Shown piece by piece: positions 1 through 7,412 of a stretch of DNA of 33,330 bases. This stretch comes from Candidatus Nomurabacteria bacterium (GTDB lineage Bacteria; Patescibacteriota; Minisyncoccia; Phycocordibacterales; UBA9973), in the NCBI GenBank assembly GCA_023267275.1, contig JAHFNO010000017.1, positions 1-33,330 of the forward strand. Direction: 5' to 3'. Numbering within the stretch: position 1 is the stretch's first letter; each line of letters begins with the position of its first letter. Under the pieces are notes generated by a model that saw only the letters and a program-made list of their open reading frames with translations, made no database searches and was not told the DNA's origin. A program made the position numbers and the translations under genes.

Positions 1-142
1 ACATCCACGCTTTTTTAATATGTAAATTTGATTTCTGTCTTCCTTCTGTATTCGAGAAATTTTTTTTTGCTTTCATACAATACAGAATACTTTGATGCAA
101 TACAAAACGGAAATTCGGATTTTTCACCTTAACATTCAAAAA

Positions 143-1021
143 ATGAAAAAAACGTTCACTGCGCTTGTATGCGCCATTTTATTATTTTCTGCAACAAATG
201 TTTCCGCCCAAAAGCAAAAAAAGCATACCAGTGGGCTCGAAATAGTGGAGCAAATCCATCGTGATGAGGTAATAAGAGGTATGACAGACTTCCAGGAAAC
301 CTTGCCTGAAGATTTCTTTTCAAAGCCACTACAAAAGCTTTTGGAATTAGAATTCAATGTAGGGAATCCTATGGTATTACTCTCAACGACAGCACTATCG
401 CTGAGAGACGAGGAAAAGAATTTTGCAAAAGAATACGGCCGCGACGGCAGTATTGCCGTTGGATATGGCATGATGCCATTTTGTGGAAATGAATGGGAAT
501 CATTTTATTCGGTTTTTAAGCCACATGGACACAGAATTGATATCGTGAATCTTGTAAAACCGTATGTTGAAAATGCAGACAAGGAAATGCAAGAAAAAAT
601 ATATAAATGGGCAAAACCGACGATGGTTTTTGCCTGGAAACAAAAGGATGATACCGGAAAAGCACTCGATATGTTTGCGTTATGGAAGGCTCAATTGTAC
701 ATGAATATCTTTAACTATCAGCGTGAGGTTGAAAGGTGCAAGCTCTCTTCCTTTACGCGAACCGATTGGGCGGGAAACTGTGATGGTGATGCTAAAATAT
801 ACGCATTTTGGTTTCGCCGTATTGTAAAATACCACGAAACCGGAAAGGGATTCTCTGAGGAGGATGCAAAAAAATGGATTGCTATCGCGTTAAGAGATAT
901 GCAAGAAAATGCTACTCACAGAGCGATAGTTATTTTGAATACATGGCAGCAAGAGTGGAAAAATAGGTCACTATCTAGCTTTAATAGTTGGAGTGAAAAT
1001 AAAAAATCACGTAAAAAATAA
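143..1021 (+). CDS. Exported protein of unknown function
   Basis: The reading frame is open from 92, but the ATG at 143 begins a clear Sec signal peptide (MKKTFTALVCAILLFSA, probable cleavage after VSA near residue 22), so I choose 143, giving 292 residues. There is no lipobox cysteine, so the mature protein should be released or periplasmic. The mature part is lysine-rich and soluble-looking, with a conserved-looking tryptophan-rich core (KWAKPTMVFAWK, DMFALWKAQLYMNIF) and a low-complexity lysine tail. I recognise no family and propose no function. It is monocistronic: a strong terminator follows 20 bases after the stop. Export is well supported; the role is unknown. Confidence 0.7.
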   Translation: MKKTFTALVCAILLFSATNVSAQKQKKHTSGLEIVEQIHRDEVIRGMTDFQETLPEDFFSKPLQKLLELEFNVGNPMVLLSTTALSLRDEEKNFAKEYGRDGSIAVGYGMMPFCGNEWESFYSVFKPHGHRIDIVNLVKPYVENADKEMQEKIYKWAKPTMVFAWKQKDDTGKALDMFALWKAQLYMNIFNYQREVERCKLSSFTRTDWAGNCDGDAKIYAFWFRRIVKYHETGKGFSEEDAKKWIAIALRDMQENATHRAIVILNTWQQEWKNRSLSSFNSWSENKKSRKK

Positions 1022-1041
1022 AAGATTCTAACCAAATAAGA

Positions 1042-1078
1042 AAAGCTGAACAAAATATTATTGTTCAGCTTTTTATTT
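1042..1078 (+). terminator. Rho-independent terminator
   Basis: A perfect 12-bp stem (AAAGCTGAACAA, 1042-1053, pairing with 1061-1072) with a 7-nt loop is followed by a T-rich run. It ends the transcript of the preceding exported protein. Confidence 0.85.
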
Positions 1079-1100
1079 TATTATATGATAATATATTTGT

Positions 1101-1553
1101 ATGAATCGTGGAAACGGTGGTGTGAATGTACTATTGGTGGTGGCAATTTTGCTTGTCATCGCACTGTTTGGTATTGGTTATTTTAAAAGTGATCGTGTTC
1201 TTTGGGATACGTTCGGTATAAAAACATTACTTCGATTGCCGTGCGGTCTCACTGTAAACGATCCAGACGCAACAAAAGATATAAAAGCTGTATTTCCTAT
1301 TCTTGTAGATGGGTATGCAAATGGTTGTGGTTGGGACGTCTCATCCGGAAACGCAGGAACAGTCCAAGTGTTTGATGGAAAGGGATTGCCGGTAACACTG
1401 CCGACCGGAATGTTTGTGGTGAGAGAATCGACGAATGCTCCATTTTATTTCAAAACATATCTGAAGCTCCATACACCTCCAACAACTGACAAAGGAAATA
1501 TACTCTTTATCAGCACTACCGGACTCATTCATTCAATTCCGATTACGTTTTAA
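1101..1553 (+). CDS. Membrane-anchored protein, possible Gmad2-like domain
   Basis: 150 residues. One N-terminal transmembrane helix (about residues 9-27, VLLVVAILLVIALFGIGY) and a short cytoplasmic tail suggest an extracytoplasmic C-terminal domain. That domain (FPILVDGYANG...VQVFDGKGLPV...) resembles the beta-sandwich pattern of Gmad2/immunoglobulin-like domains common in CPR surface proteins; this is a resemblance, not an identification. A -10 hexamer TAATAT with an extended TG (1086-1094) lies 6 nt before the ATG, so the mRNA is probably leaderless, which supports this start. No partner gene is evident. Confidence 0.65.
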   Translation: MNRGNGGVNVLLVVAILLVIALFGIGYFKSDRVLWDTFGIKTLLRLPCGLTVNDPDATKDIKAVFPILVDGYANGCGWDVSSGNAGTVQVFDGKGLPVTLPTGMFVVRESTNAPFYFKTYLKLHTPPTTDKGNILFISTTGLIHSIPITF

Positions 1554-1560
1554 ATTTCGT

Positions 1561-1680
1561 ATTGTCATCCTGAATTTACGATTTAGCAAAATCGCTCTTG
1601 GGGCTTCAGGATCTAGTTTTGTTTAAATACAAAACCTGGATCCCAGATCAAGTCTGGGACGACCAGAGTACTGGTCGCTT
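1561..1680. repeat. Structured intergenic repeat with nested inverted repeats
   Basis: This gap between two genes is packed with inverted repeats: ATCCTGAA 1567-1574 with TTCAGGAT 1605-1612, enclosing CGATTT/AAATCG; TCCCAGA 1641-1647 with TCTGGGA 1653-1659; and GACCAG 1661-1666 with CTGGTC 1671-1676. None is followed by a clean T-run, so it looks like a mosaic of palindromic repeats rather than a single terminator. Confidence 0.6.
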
Positions 1681-1706
1681 TATACTTTATACTTTATACT
1701 AGTATC

Positions 1707-3032
1707 ATGTTCACTTCGATCATCGCTATTTTAGGCGCCATCATTTCTTTTTTATTTTTCCTTATTGGAAAAGTTGCTTTTATTTGGGCGCCAATTATTT
1801 TGATGTATACCGCGTTTCAACTCTGGCATCACTTTGTGTCCGAGCGATTCATTCTTGGTATGCAATGGTCGCTACTTGAAATCGAGGTTCCACGTGATGT
1901 GGAAAAAGGACCAATGGCAATGGAACTTATTTTTACCAATGCCATGTATCACGCCAGTCAAAAAGGACTTTGGGAAGTTTGGTTTGTGGGAGCGGTACAC
2001 TTTTGGTATTCACTTGAAATTGTAGGTATTGATGGAGTTGTAAAATTCTATATTCGATCTCCTTCACGTATTCGTGACGTTATTGAAACTCAAATCTATG
2101 CGCAGTATCCACAGGCCAAGGTTCGCGATGCAGAGGACTATTCTATGCGCGTCAATTTCAAGGCGCCTGATGATGACTGGCATGTGTGGGGTACAGAATT
2201 TATGCTTTCCGAACATGATTCAATCCCGCTCCGTACCTACGTGGATTATGGACTTGATAAGCCGACCGACAAGGAACAGCTCAAGATTGATCCGCTCACG
2301 CCGACAATCGAGTATCTCGGTGCTTTGAAGCGTGGAGAACAAGTTTGGATTCAACACGTCGTACGTCCTTCATCAAAGTCGTATCATTCTCATACCACAC
2401 ACAAACATATTGGCTGGGTTGAGGAAGCCAACGAACATATGTCTCGTTTGATGGCGCCATATACACAACAATTCCGTAGTACGGTGGCTGGACAGGAAAA
2501 TAAAACTGGAAGTGATTTTGGAGTACAGATCCGTTTGCCGGACAATGTATCTGCTCGTATCAAAAAAATCCAAGAGAAAATTCAGAAGCAAGGATTTGAT
2601 ATTGGTATTCGCGTGATGGTTGTAGCTGAGAAAAAATATGTTTCGCTCGATCAATTCAAAAATTTGCGTATGTCGAGTCGTATTTTGTTCCGTCAATTCA
2701 ATAACCCCGATGGAAATAGTATTGTTCGCGTAAACTCAACGCAGTTCGGTGCACCGTATGCCGACCCAACAGGTCTCGTCTTGCATAAATTGCAAAATCG
2801 AATGCTCAACTGGTATCGCTTGCGAATTTTTTATCATCCACCACTTTGGTACTCGATAAATTATCCAATGTTGATTGAAAAATTCTTTCCTTCGCGTCGT
2901 CCAAACATCAATGTGGTAAACGTGCAGGAGCTCGCCACGCTCTTTCATTTCCCTGGACAGGTTTCTCAAGCGCCTTCATTCAAGCGTATCGAATCAAAGG
3001 TTGCAAAACCACCGTCAAATTTGCCTATATAA
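1707..3032 (+). CDS. CPR-type membrane protein, probable secretion/conjugation accessory (DUF8128-like)
   Basis: 441 residues with a long hydrophobic N-terminus (about residues 4-40, probably two membrane passes) followed by a large cytoplasmic domain. The C-terminus ELATLFHFPG...ESKVAKPPSNLP (about 407-440) matches the segment that in archaeal and CPR TraG/VirB4-like proteins comes just before the HerA/FtsK-type ATPase domain. Here the protein stops there and has no Walker motifs, so it corresponds to the membrane half of a split system. The next gene is mltG rather than an ATPase, so any partner must be elsewhere. The -10 TATACT at 1695-1700 is the last of three tandem copies and lies 6 nt before the ATG. 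The family name is from memory; the function is inferred. Confidence 0.65.
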   Translation: MFTSIIAILGAIISFLFFLIGKVAFIWAPIILMYTAFQLWHHFVSERFILGMQWSLLEIEVPRDVEKGPMAMELIFTNAMYHASQKGLWEVWFVGAVHFWYSLEIVGIDGVVKFYIRSPSRIRDVIETQIYAQYPQAKVRDAEDYSMRVNFKAPDDDWHVWGTEFMLSEHDSIPLRTYVDYGLDKPTDKEQLKIDPLTPTIEYLGALKRGEQVWIQHVVRPSSKSYHSHTTHKHIGWVEEANEHMSRLMAPYTQQFRSTVAGQENKTGSDFGVQIRLPDNVSARIKKIQEKIQKQGFDIGIRVMVVAEKKYVSLDQFKNLRMSSRILFRQFNNPDGNSIVRVNSTQFGAPYADPTGLVLHKLQNRMLNWYRLRIFYHPPLWYSINYPMLIEKFFPSRRPNINVVNVQELATLFHFPGQVSQAPSFKRIESKVAKPPSNLPI

Positions 3033-3076
3033 AACGAGTTATAAAGTTCATAAAGTTTGTAAAGTTATAAAGTGCA

Positions 3077-4078
3077 ATGCATCCAATAGATTCAATCGAA
3101 CAAGAAAAAATTTTATGCAAGCCGGTTTCGCCAGAATGGCGAAACCGGCTTGGTGTGATTCTCGCAGTATTTTTTGCAATCTGCATTCTGTTGTATGCGT
3201 TTTCTGCTCCAGGAGATTTTCCAAAAAGGGAAAGCATTTTTACGATTACTCCAGGACAAAGTCTTAAAAGCGTTGGCACCGAATTGAAGACTCGTCACTA
3301 TATTCAATCGCGATTTATTTTTGCAACACTCGTGACACTCTACGGTGCAGAAAAGGAAGTTCCTTCAGGAGATTACTTTTTCTCAAAACCAATTAGCGTG
3401 CTTACATTGGCGCGTCAAATTGCACTGGGCCATCACGATCTTATTCCCATAAAAGTTACAATTCCAGAAGGGAGCACGGTGAGTGAAATCGGTGCGATTC
3501 TTGCACAAAAAGTTCCGAATTTCGATGTGAATTCTTTTGTACAATATGCAAAACCAAATGAAGGGTATCTTTTTCCGGAAACATATTTTATTTTTTCAAA
3601 GACAAATGCAAAAGATATTGCCGACGAAATGCGAACTATGTTTGATACACAAACAAATACACTGTTTGCTTCTGTAAAAAAACAAACGCATACAAAAAAA
3701 GATATTGTTATTATGGCTTCTATTATTGAGCGCGAAGCGCACGGCAATGATGATCGCGCAATGATTTCCGGTATTCTTTGGAATCGCATCGCAAAAGGTA
3801 TGCGCCTTCAAGTCGACGCAACGGTGGCATACGCAGTAGGCAAGTCTGATACGACTCTTTCAAAAAGTGATTTTAGTGTTGTTTCGTCATACAATACCTA
3901 TCAAAATTACGGCTTACCGCCTGGTCCAATAGCAAATCCGGGCAAAGAAGCCATTTTGGCCTCACTCAATCCCACCGCAAGTCCATATCTCTATTATCTT
4001 CACGACAAACATGGTACTATCCATTACGCCCGTACGTATTCTGAGCATTTGGGTAATATAAACAAATATCTAAAATAA
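3077..4078 (+). CDS. mltG: Endolytic murein transglycosylase MltG (YceG-like)
   Basis: MltG cleaves nascent glycan strands at the outer face of the membrane and sets peptidoglycan chain length. The 333 residues contain a short cytoplasmic tail, one transmembrane helix (about 27-43), the EGYLFPETY motif (162-170) and the catalytic region MASIIEREA. E218 is at the position of the E. coli catalytic glutamate. The substrate region (QVDATVAYAVGK, YNTYQNYGLPPGPIANPG) and C-terminal YLYYLHD...H are typical. Length is normal for the family. Residues 15-25 of the cytoplasmic tail are encoded by a perfect 15-bp inverted repeat (3119-3151), apparently a palindrome inserted in frame. TATAAA at 3066-3071 lies 5 nt before the ATG. 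Confidence 0.95.
   Translation: MHPIDSIEQEKILCKPVSPEWRNRLGVILAVFFAICILLYAFSAPGDFPKRESIFTITPGQSLKSVGTELKTRHYIQSRFIFATLVTLYGAEKEVPSGDYFFSKPISVLTLARQIALGHHDLIPIKVTIPEGSTVSEIGAILAQKVPNFDVNSFVQYAKPNEGYLFPETYFIFSKTNAKDIADEMRTMFDTQTNTLFASVKKQTHTKKDIVIMASIIEREAHGNDDRAMISGILWNRIAKGMRLQVDATVAYAVGKSDTTLSKSDFSVVSSYNTYQNYGLPPGPIANPGKEAILASLNPTASPYLYYLHDKHGTIHYARTYSEHLGNINKYLK
3119..3151. repeat. Perfect palindrome inside the mltG coding sequence
   Basis: A 15-bp arm (AAGCCGGTTTCGCCA, 3119-3133) and its exact complement (3137-3151) are separated by GAA. It is translated as KPVSPEWRNRL immediately before the membrane helix of MltG. A 15-bp stem with a 3-nt loop is not expected in ordinary coding sequence. 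It lies in a poorly constrained tail, as expected for a tolerated insertion. Confidence 0.85.
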
Positions 4079-4088
4079 TTATTATAAA

Positions 4089-4160
4089 AGGTTCTAGTTT
4101 CTAGGTTCTAGAGAGCCCAGATTCTCAAACTAGAAACTATGAACCTAGAAACTAGAACCT
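4089..4160. repeat. 20-bp inverted repeat abutting the gatB start codon
   Basis: AGGTTCTAGTTTCTAGGTTC (4089-4108) is exactly complementary to 4141-4160; the right arm ends at the base before the gatB ATG. The arms are built from repeats of GTTCTAG/TTTCTAG. In RNA it would form a long hairpin with a loop of about 32 nt at the translation start. It could be a processed or terminated mltG 3' end, a gatB translation control, or an inert repeat. Confidence 0.75.
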
Positions 4161-5626
4161 ATGTCTTACTATCCGACCATCGGACTTGAAATTCATGCCG
4201 AACTCAAAACAAATTCCAAGATGTTTTGTGGTTGCAAAAACGATCCGAACGAAAAAAAGCCAAATGTAAATATTTGTCCTGTTTGTATGGCGCATCCAGG
4301 AACTATTCCTGTGCCGAACAAGCGTGCTATCGAACAGGTAATTCGTGTTGGTCTTGCAGTAAACGGTACGATTGCAGATTTTACTGAGTTTGATCGTAAG
4401 AGTTATTTCTATCCAGACATTCCGAAGGGCTATCAGATTTCTCAATACAAGTATCCAATCGTTTCAGGTGGTGAGCTCGCCGAAATGAAAATCACTCGCA
4501 TTCATTTGGAGGAAGATACTGCCACGAGCAAACATGATCGCGGAGATTATTCTCTCGTTGATTTCAATCGTGCCGGTGTTCCACTTATGGAGCTTGTGAC
4601 CGATGCGCATACATTCGATTCTGTGGATGAAGCTGCTCGCGTGGGTGCGCAATTTGGAAAAGAATATCAGCTCTTGTTGCAATATCTTGGTGCGTCGGAA
4701 GCCAACATGGAAAAAGGCGAATTCCGTGTGGAAGTAAACATTTCACTTTCTCCAGACAAAGATGTCCTTGGCACAAAAGTTGAAGTCAAAAATCTCAACT
4801 CATTCCGCAGTGCAGAACGAGCAATTCGATACGAGCTCGATCGTATGCGTACACTTCACGAAGAAGGACGTGCGAGTGAAATTGTACAGGAAACACGCGG
4901 TTGGGATGATATAAAACAAAGTACATTTTCTCAGCGCGCAAAGGAATCTGCACAAGAGTATCGCTATTTTCCTGATCCAGATATTCCAAAATTTATGCTT
5001 TCAGAAATGTTTGCTATGGATGAATTGAAAAAAGCATTACCAGAACTTCCTGTGGCAAAGCGCAGTCGCTACGCAAAAGAATTTGGTATTAAAGCAGAAG
5101 ATATTGAAACATATATCAATGACTACGAGCTCGCGCTTTGGTTTGAATCAGTCGGCAACATTCTAAAAAATGCAGAAAAAATTAAAACTGCTTCAAACTA
5201 CATTACTTCCGACTATGTTGGAATGAAAAAGGCCTCCCACCACCCCGCCTCTGCGGGCACCCCTCCTCAGGCAGGAGGGGAGGAAATCAAGCTTCCATCC
5301 CCAGAGCATTTTGCGGAACTTGTCGAGCTTGTTGCTGATGGAAAAATTTCCTCACGCGCCGCAAAAGATATTCTTGCCATGATTGTGGTTGCCGATGCAT
5401 CACCAGTCGCCATTGCTACCGAGCAAGACTTGCTTCAGAAAACGACGAAGGTGCGCTCAAAGAAATCGCACAAAAAATTATCGATGCAAACGAACAAGTT
5501 GTGGCTTCATACAAAGGAGGAAAAGAAAATGCACTCATGAGTCTTGTTGGGCAGATAATGAAAGAAACAAAAGGTTCTGCAAACCCAGCACTCGCAACAA
5601 AAATTCTCAAGGAATTGTTAGGGTAA
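4161..5626 (+). pseudogene. gatB: Asp/Glu-tRNA(Asn/Gln) amidotransferase subunit B, frameshifted near the 3' end
   Basis: GatB is the kinase/amidation subunit of GatCAB, which turns Asp-tRNA(Asn) and Glu-tRNA(Gln) into the cognate amides. The start (IGLEIHAELKT) and the cysteine-rich region (CGCK...CPVCMAHPGTIP) are intact. As read, the frame ends at 5540 after 459 residues with a non-family tail (KTTKVRSKKSHKK). The missing YqeY tail is present in the -1 frame: NDEGALKEIAQKIID...ALMSLVGQIMKE...LLG, stop at 5624-5626. Joining QDLLQK to NDEGAL at the A4 run 5439-5442 restores a normal protein of about 488 residues, which fits one missing A. Residues around 358-374 (ASHHPASAGTPPQAGGEE) come from an inserted repeat. 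gatA and gatC are not in the window. A sequencing error is the simplest cause of the frameshift. Confidence 0.9.
5231..5284 (-). repeat. Hairpin element copy A, in frame inside gatB
   Basis: Read on the minus strand it has the family layout: stem CCCCTCCT / AGGAGGGG (5260-5267 and 5273-5280, loop CAGGC) and the box GGCGGGGTGGTGG (5237-5249). A second small stem CCCGC/GCGGG lies between. It is translated within GatB as ASHHPASAGTPPQAGGEE, in a loop between the structured core and the helical tail. Confidence 0.85.
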
Positions 5627-5633
5627 TGTATTT

Positions 5634-5672
5634 CTTCCTCCCCTTATCGAGGGGAGGATTGAGGTGGGGTGA
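5634..5672 (+). repeat. Hairpin element copy B, left of the DUF559 gene
   Basis: The stem CCTCCCCT (5637-5644) pairs with AGGGGAGG (5650-5657) and is followed by the box GAGGTGGGGTGA (5661-5672). It points towards the DUF559 gene and mirrors copy C on the other side. The alternative GTG start of the gene (5669) falls inside the box. Confidence 0.85.
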
Positions 5673-5674
5673 TC

Positions 5675-6028
5675 ATGAATGCAATAAATAATCGTCATGA
5701 AATAATTTCTAAACGAAGAGGTCTTCGTCGGGAAGCTACACCCCAGGAAATTATTCTTTGGTCACGATTAAGAAATAATCAGCTTGGGTATAAATTCAGA
5801 AGACAACATAGTATTGAAAAATATATTCTTGATTTTTATTGCCCAGTAAAAAAGCTTGCAATTGAAATTGATGGTTCTCAGCATTTTTTTGAAAAATCAC
5901 TTGAATATGATTTAACTAGGACAAATAATCTTTCAGTATTTGGTATAAAGGTTTTGCGCTTCACGAATGCAGATATTAATCTGAACATCGAAGGCGTGAT
6001 GCTAAAAATTCTAGGTGAATTGGGATGA
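5675..6028 (+). CDS. DUF559 family endonuclease-like protein
   Basis: About 117 residues from the ATG at 5675; a GTG at 5669 lies inside the flanking repeat. The family belongs to the restriction-endonuclease-like (Vsr/MutH-related) fold. Visible features are the N-terminal basic LRREATPQEIILWSRLRN, then KFRRQHSIEKYILDFYC and LAIEIDGSQH, which supply the D...ExD acidic set expected of a metal-dependent nuclease, then VLRFTNADI. Length and motif order are normal and complete. It sits alone between inverted copies of a hairpin element also found elsewhere in the window, so it is a candidate for the protein that moves or maintains that element. The fold is known for the family; the mobility role is inference. 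Confidence 0.85.
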   Translation: MNAINNRHEIISKRRGLRREATPQEIILWSRLRNNQLGYKFRRQHSIEKYILDFYCPVKKLAIEIDGSQHFFEKSLEYDLTRTNNLSVFGIKVLRFTNADINLNIEGVMLKILGELG

Positions 6029-6042
6029 TAAAAAATTCTTGA

Positions 6043-6084
6043 ATCACCACCCCCCAACCCCCTCCTCATCAAGGAGGGGAAAAA
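6043..6084 (-). repeat. Hairpin element copy C, right of the DUF559 gene
   Basis: The box CACCACCCC (complement of GGGGTGGTG) at 6046-6054 is followed by stem CCCCTCCT (6059-6066) with AGGAGGGG (6072-6079). It is an inverted counterpart of copy B, making a 451-bp composite unit (5634-6084). It may also terminate transcription. Confidence 0.85.
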
Positions 6085-6138
6085 ATTCATTCATTTTTTA
6101 TCTCTAAACCCTAAACTCTAGACCCTAACCCCTGCTCA

Positions 6139-6147
6139 TGATATAGT
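6139..6147 (+). promoter_or_regulatory. Extended -10 promoter for the dnaJ unit
   Basis: TGATATAGT (TGn plus hexamer TATAGT at 6142-6147). The predicted transcript start is about 6154, next to the ATG of a 28-codon ORF at 6157 and about 80 nt before dnaJ. Confidence 0.55.
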
Positions 6148-6156
6148 ATTCGCGCA

Positions 6157-6243
6157 ATGGCAAACAAAGACCCCAAAGGAAAGCGAATACGCTTGCCTGT
6201 CGGGCAAGCTTTTACGAACCTAATCAACATATTTTATGGCTAA
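6157..6243 (+). CDS. Candidate 28-residue leader ORF overlapping the dnaJ start
   Basis: ATG at 6157 opens a 28-codon frame ([13 protein letters not shown]...INIFYG) whose stop TAA (6241-6243) lies within the first codons of dnaJ, so the ATG of dnaJ (6236) is inside it. It starts 9 nt after a good extended -10, so it could be translated from a leaderless mRNA and couple translation into dnaJ. A hairpin GCTTGCC/GGCAAGC (6191-6197, 6203-6209) lies inside it. I do not recognise the peptide; it could simply be the 5' untranslated region of dnaJ. Confidence 0.35.
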   Translation: MANKDPKGKRIRLPVGQAFTNLINIFYG

Positions 6244-7321
6244 AGATTATTATGAAGTACTTGGTGTAAATAAATCTTCTTCAAAAGAGGAGATTAAAAA
6301 GGCATTTCATAAACTTGCTCACAAATATCACCCTGATAAAAACAAAGGGGATGATTCGAAATTTAAGGAAGTGAATGAGGCGTATCAAACTCTTTCCGAC
6401 GATCAGAAACGAGCTCAATATGACCAGTTCGGATCAGCTGGACCAGGAGCTGGTGGATTCCACGGAGGATTTGACCCATCAAACATGGGTGGCTTTGATT
6501 TTTCTGGATTCCAGAACGGCCAAGGATTTGATATGGGTGATCTCGGAGATATTTTTTCTGATTTCTTTGGTGGTGGAGCACGTGGCGGACAGCAGACTCG
6601 CCGTGGCCGCGATATCTCAACTGAAATTTCGATTCCATTTGCCGATAGTATTTTTGGAACCGTACGAAAAATTTTGATAACAAAAGTGAGTACATGTGAT
6701 ACCTGTCATGGCTCTGGTACAAAAGCTGGAGCAAAACAAATCACTTGTTCACAATGTAATGGAAAGGGTCAGATTCGCGAGACACGTCGCTCAATGCTCG
6801 GCTCATTTGTTTCAACACGAGTATGTGATGCATGTGATGGCGCAGGTACTATTCCTTCAGAAAAATGTGCTACCTGTCACGGTGCTGGCGTAAAACGAAA
6901 AGAAGAAGAAATTGAAGTTCGTATACCTTCCGGAATCGAAGCTGGCGAAATGATTCGTATGACAGGCGCAGGTGAAGCAGTTCGCAAAGGAACTTCTGGA
7001 GATTTGTATATAAAAATAAATGTGGCACCTCATCCGGTATTCCGACGTGATCGCCAAAACCTTTTGATGGATATGGAGGTCAAGCTTTCTGAGGCTCTAC
7101 TTGGCTCTGAGAGGTCAATTGAAACCCTCGATGGTAAAGTTACCGTGACTATTCCGGAAGGCATCGCTTCGGGCACTGTACTGCGCGTGAAGGAACGCGG
7201 AGTGCCAAGTTCTCGCAGTAAACGAGGAGATCTGATGATAAGGGTGACTGTAAAGATTCCAACCAAGCTCTCAAAGAAGGCAAAAGAAGCAGCAGAGAAA
7301 CTCAAAGAAGAGGGTAATTAG
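6236..7321 (+). CDS. dnaJ: Chaperone DnaJ (Hsp40)
   Basis: DnaJ delivers unfolded proteins to DnaK and stimulates its ATPase. The 361 residues show the full type I layout: J domain with HPD (KYHPDKN, about residues 31-37), a Gly/Phe-rich linker (about 68-120), four CxxCxGxG zinc motifs ([32 protein letters not shown]), and the C-terminal substrate domains ([23 protein letters not shown]). Nothing is missing. dnaK and grpE are not adjacent. Transcription probably begins at the promoter near 6142, and a short ORF overlaps its start codon. Confidence 0.97.
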   Translation: MAKDYYEVLGVNKSSSKEEIKKAFHKLAHKYHPDKNKGDDSKFKEVNEAYQTLSDDQKRAQYDQFGSAGPGAGGFHGGFDPSNMGGFDFSGFQNGQGFDMGDLGDIFSDFFGGGARGGQQTRRGRDISTEISIPFADSIFGTVRKILITKVSTCDTCHGSGTKAGAKQITCSQCNGKGQIRETRRSMLGSFVSTRVCDACDGAGTIPSEKCATCHGAGVKRKEEEIEVRIPSGIEAGEMIRMTGAGEAVRKGTSGDLYIKINVAPHPVFRRDRQNLLMDMEVKLSEALLGSERSIETLDGKVTVTIPEGIASGTVLRVKERGVPSSRSKRGDLMIRVTVKIPTKLSKKAKEAAEKLKEEGN

Positions 7322-7340
7322 CTCTTTATTCCGAAAGCTA

Positions 7341-7368
7341 TTGACATCCTGTACGTTTTTGATACAGT
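7341..7368 (+). promoter_or_regulatory. Promoter for the ATP-grasp gene
   Basis: TTGACA (7341-7346), 16-nt spacer, TACAGT (7363-7368). The predicted start is about 38 nt before the ATG at 7413, which makes this one of the few genes here with a real leader. Confidence 0.55.
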
Positions 7369-7412
7369 TTCTTTGAAAATTGCTAATCTAAACATTTAAA
7401 AACTAAATAAAG

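Noticed and set aside
5429-5442. Programmed -1 ribosomal frameshift in gatB
   Set aside because: The run is not a canonical slippery heptamer in the incoming frame (CAG AAA ACG) and no downstream pseudoknot is evident; a one-base indel is simpler.
5383-5691. ORF across the 3' end of gatB
   Set aside because: It reads gatB in the third frame; the -1 frame, not this one, contains the conserved GatB tail.
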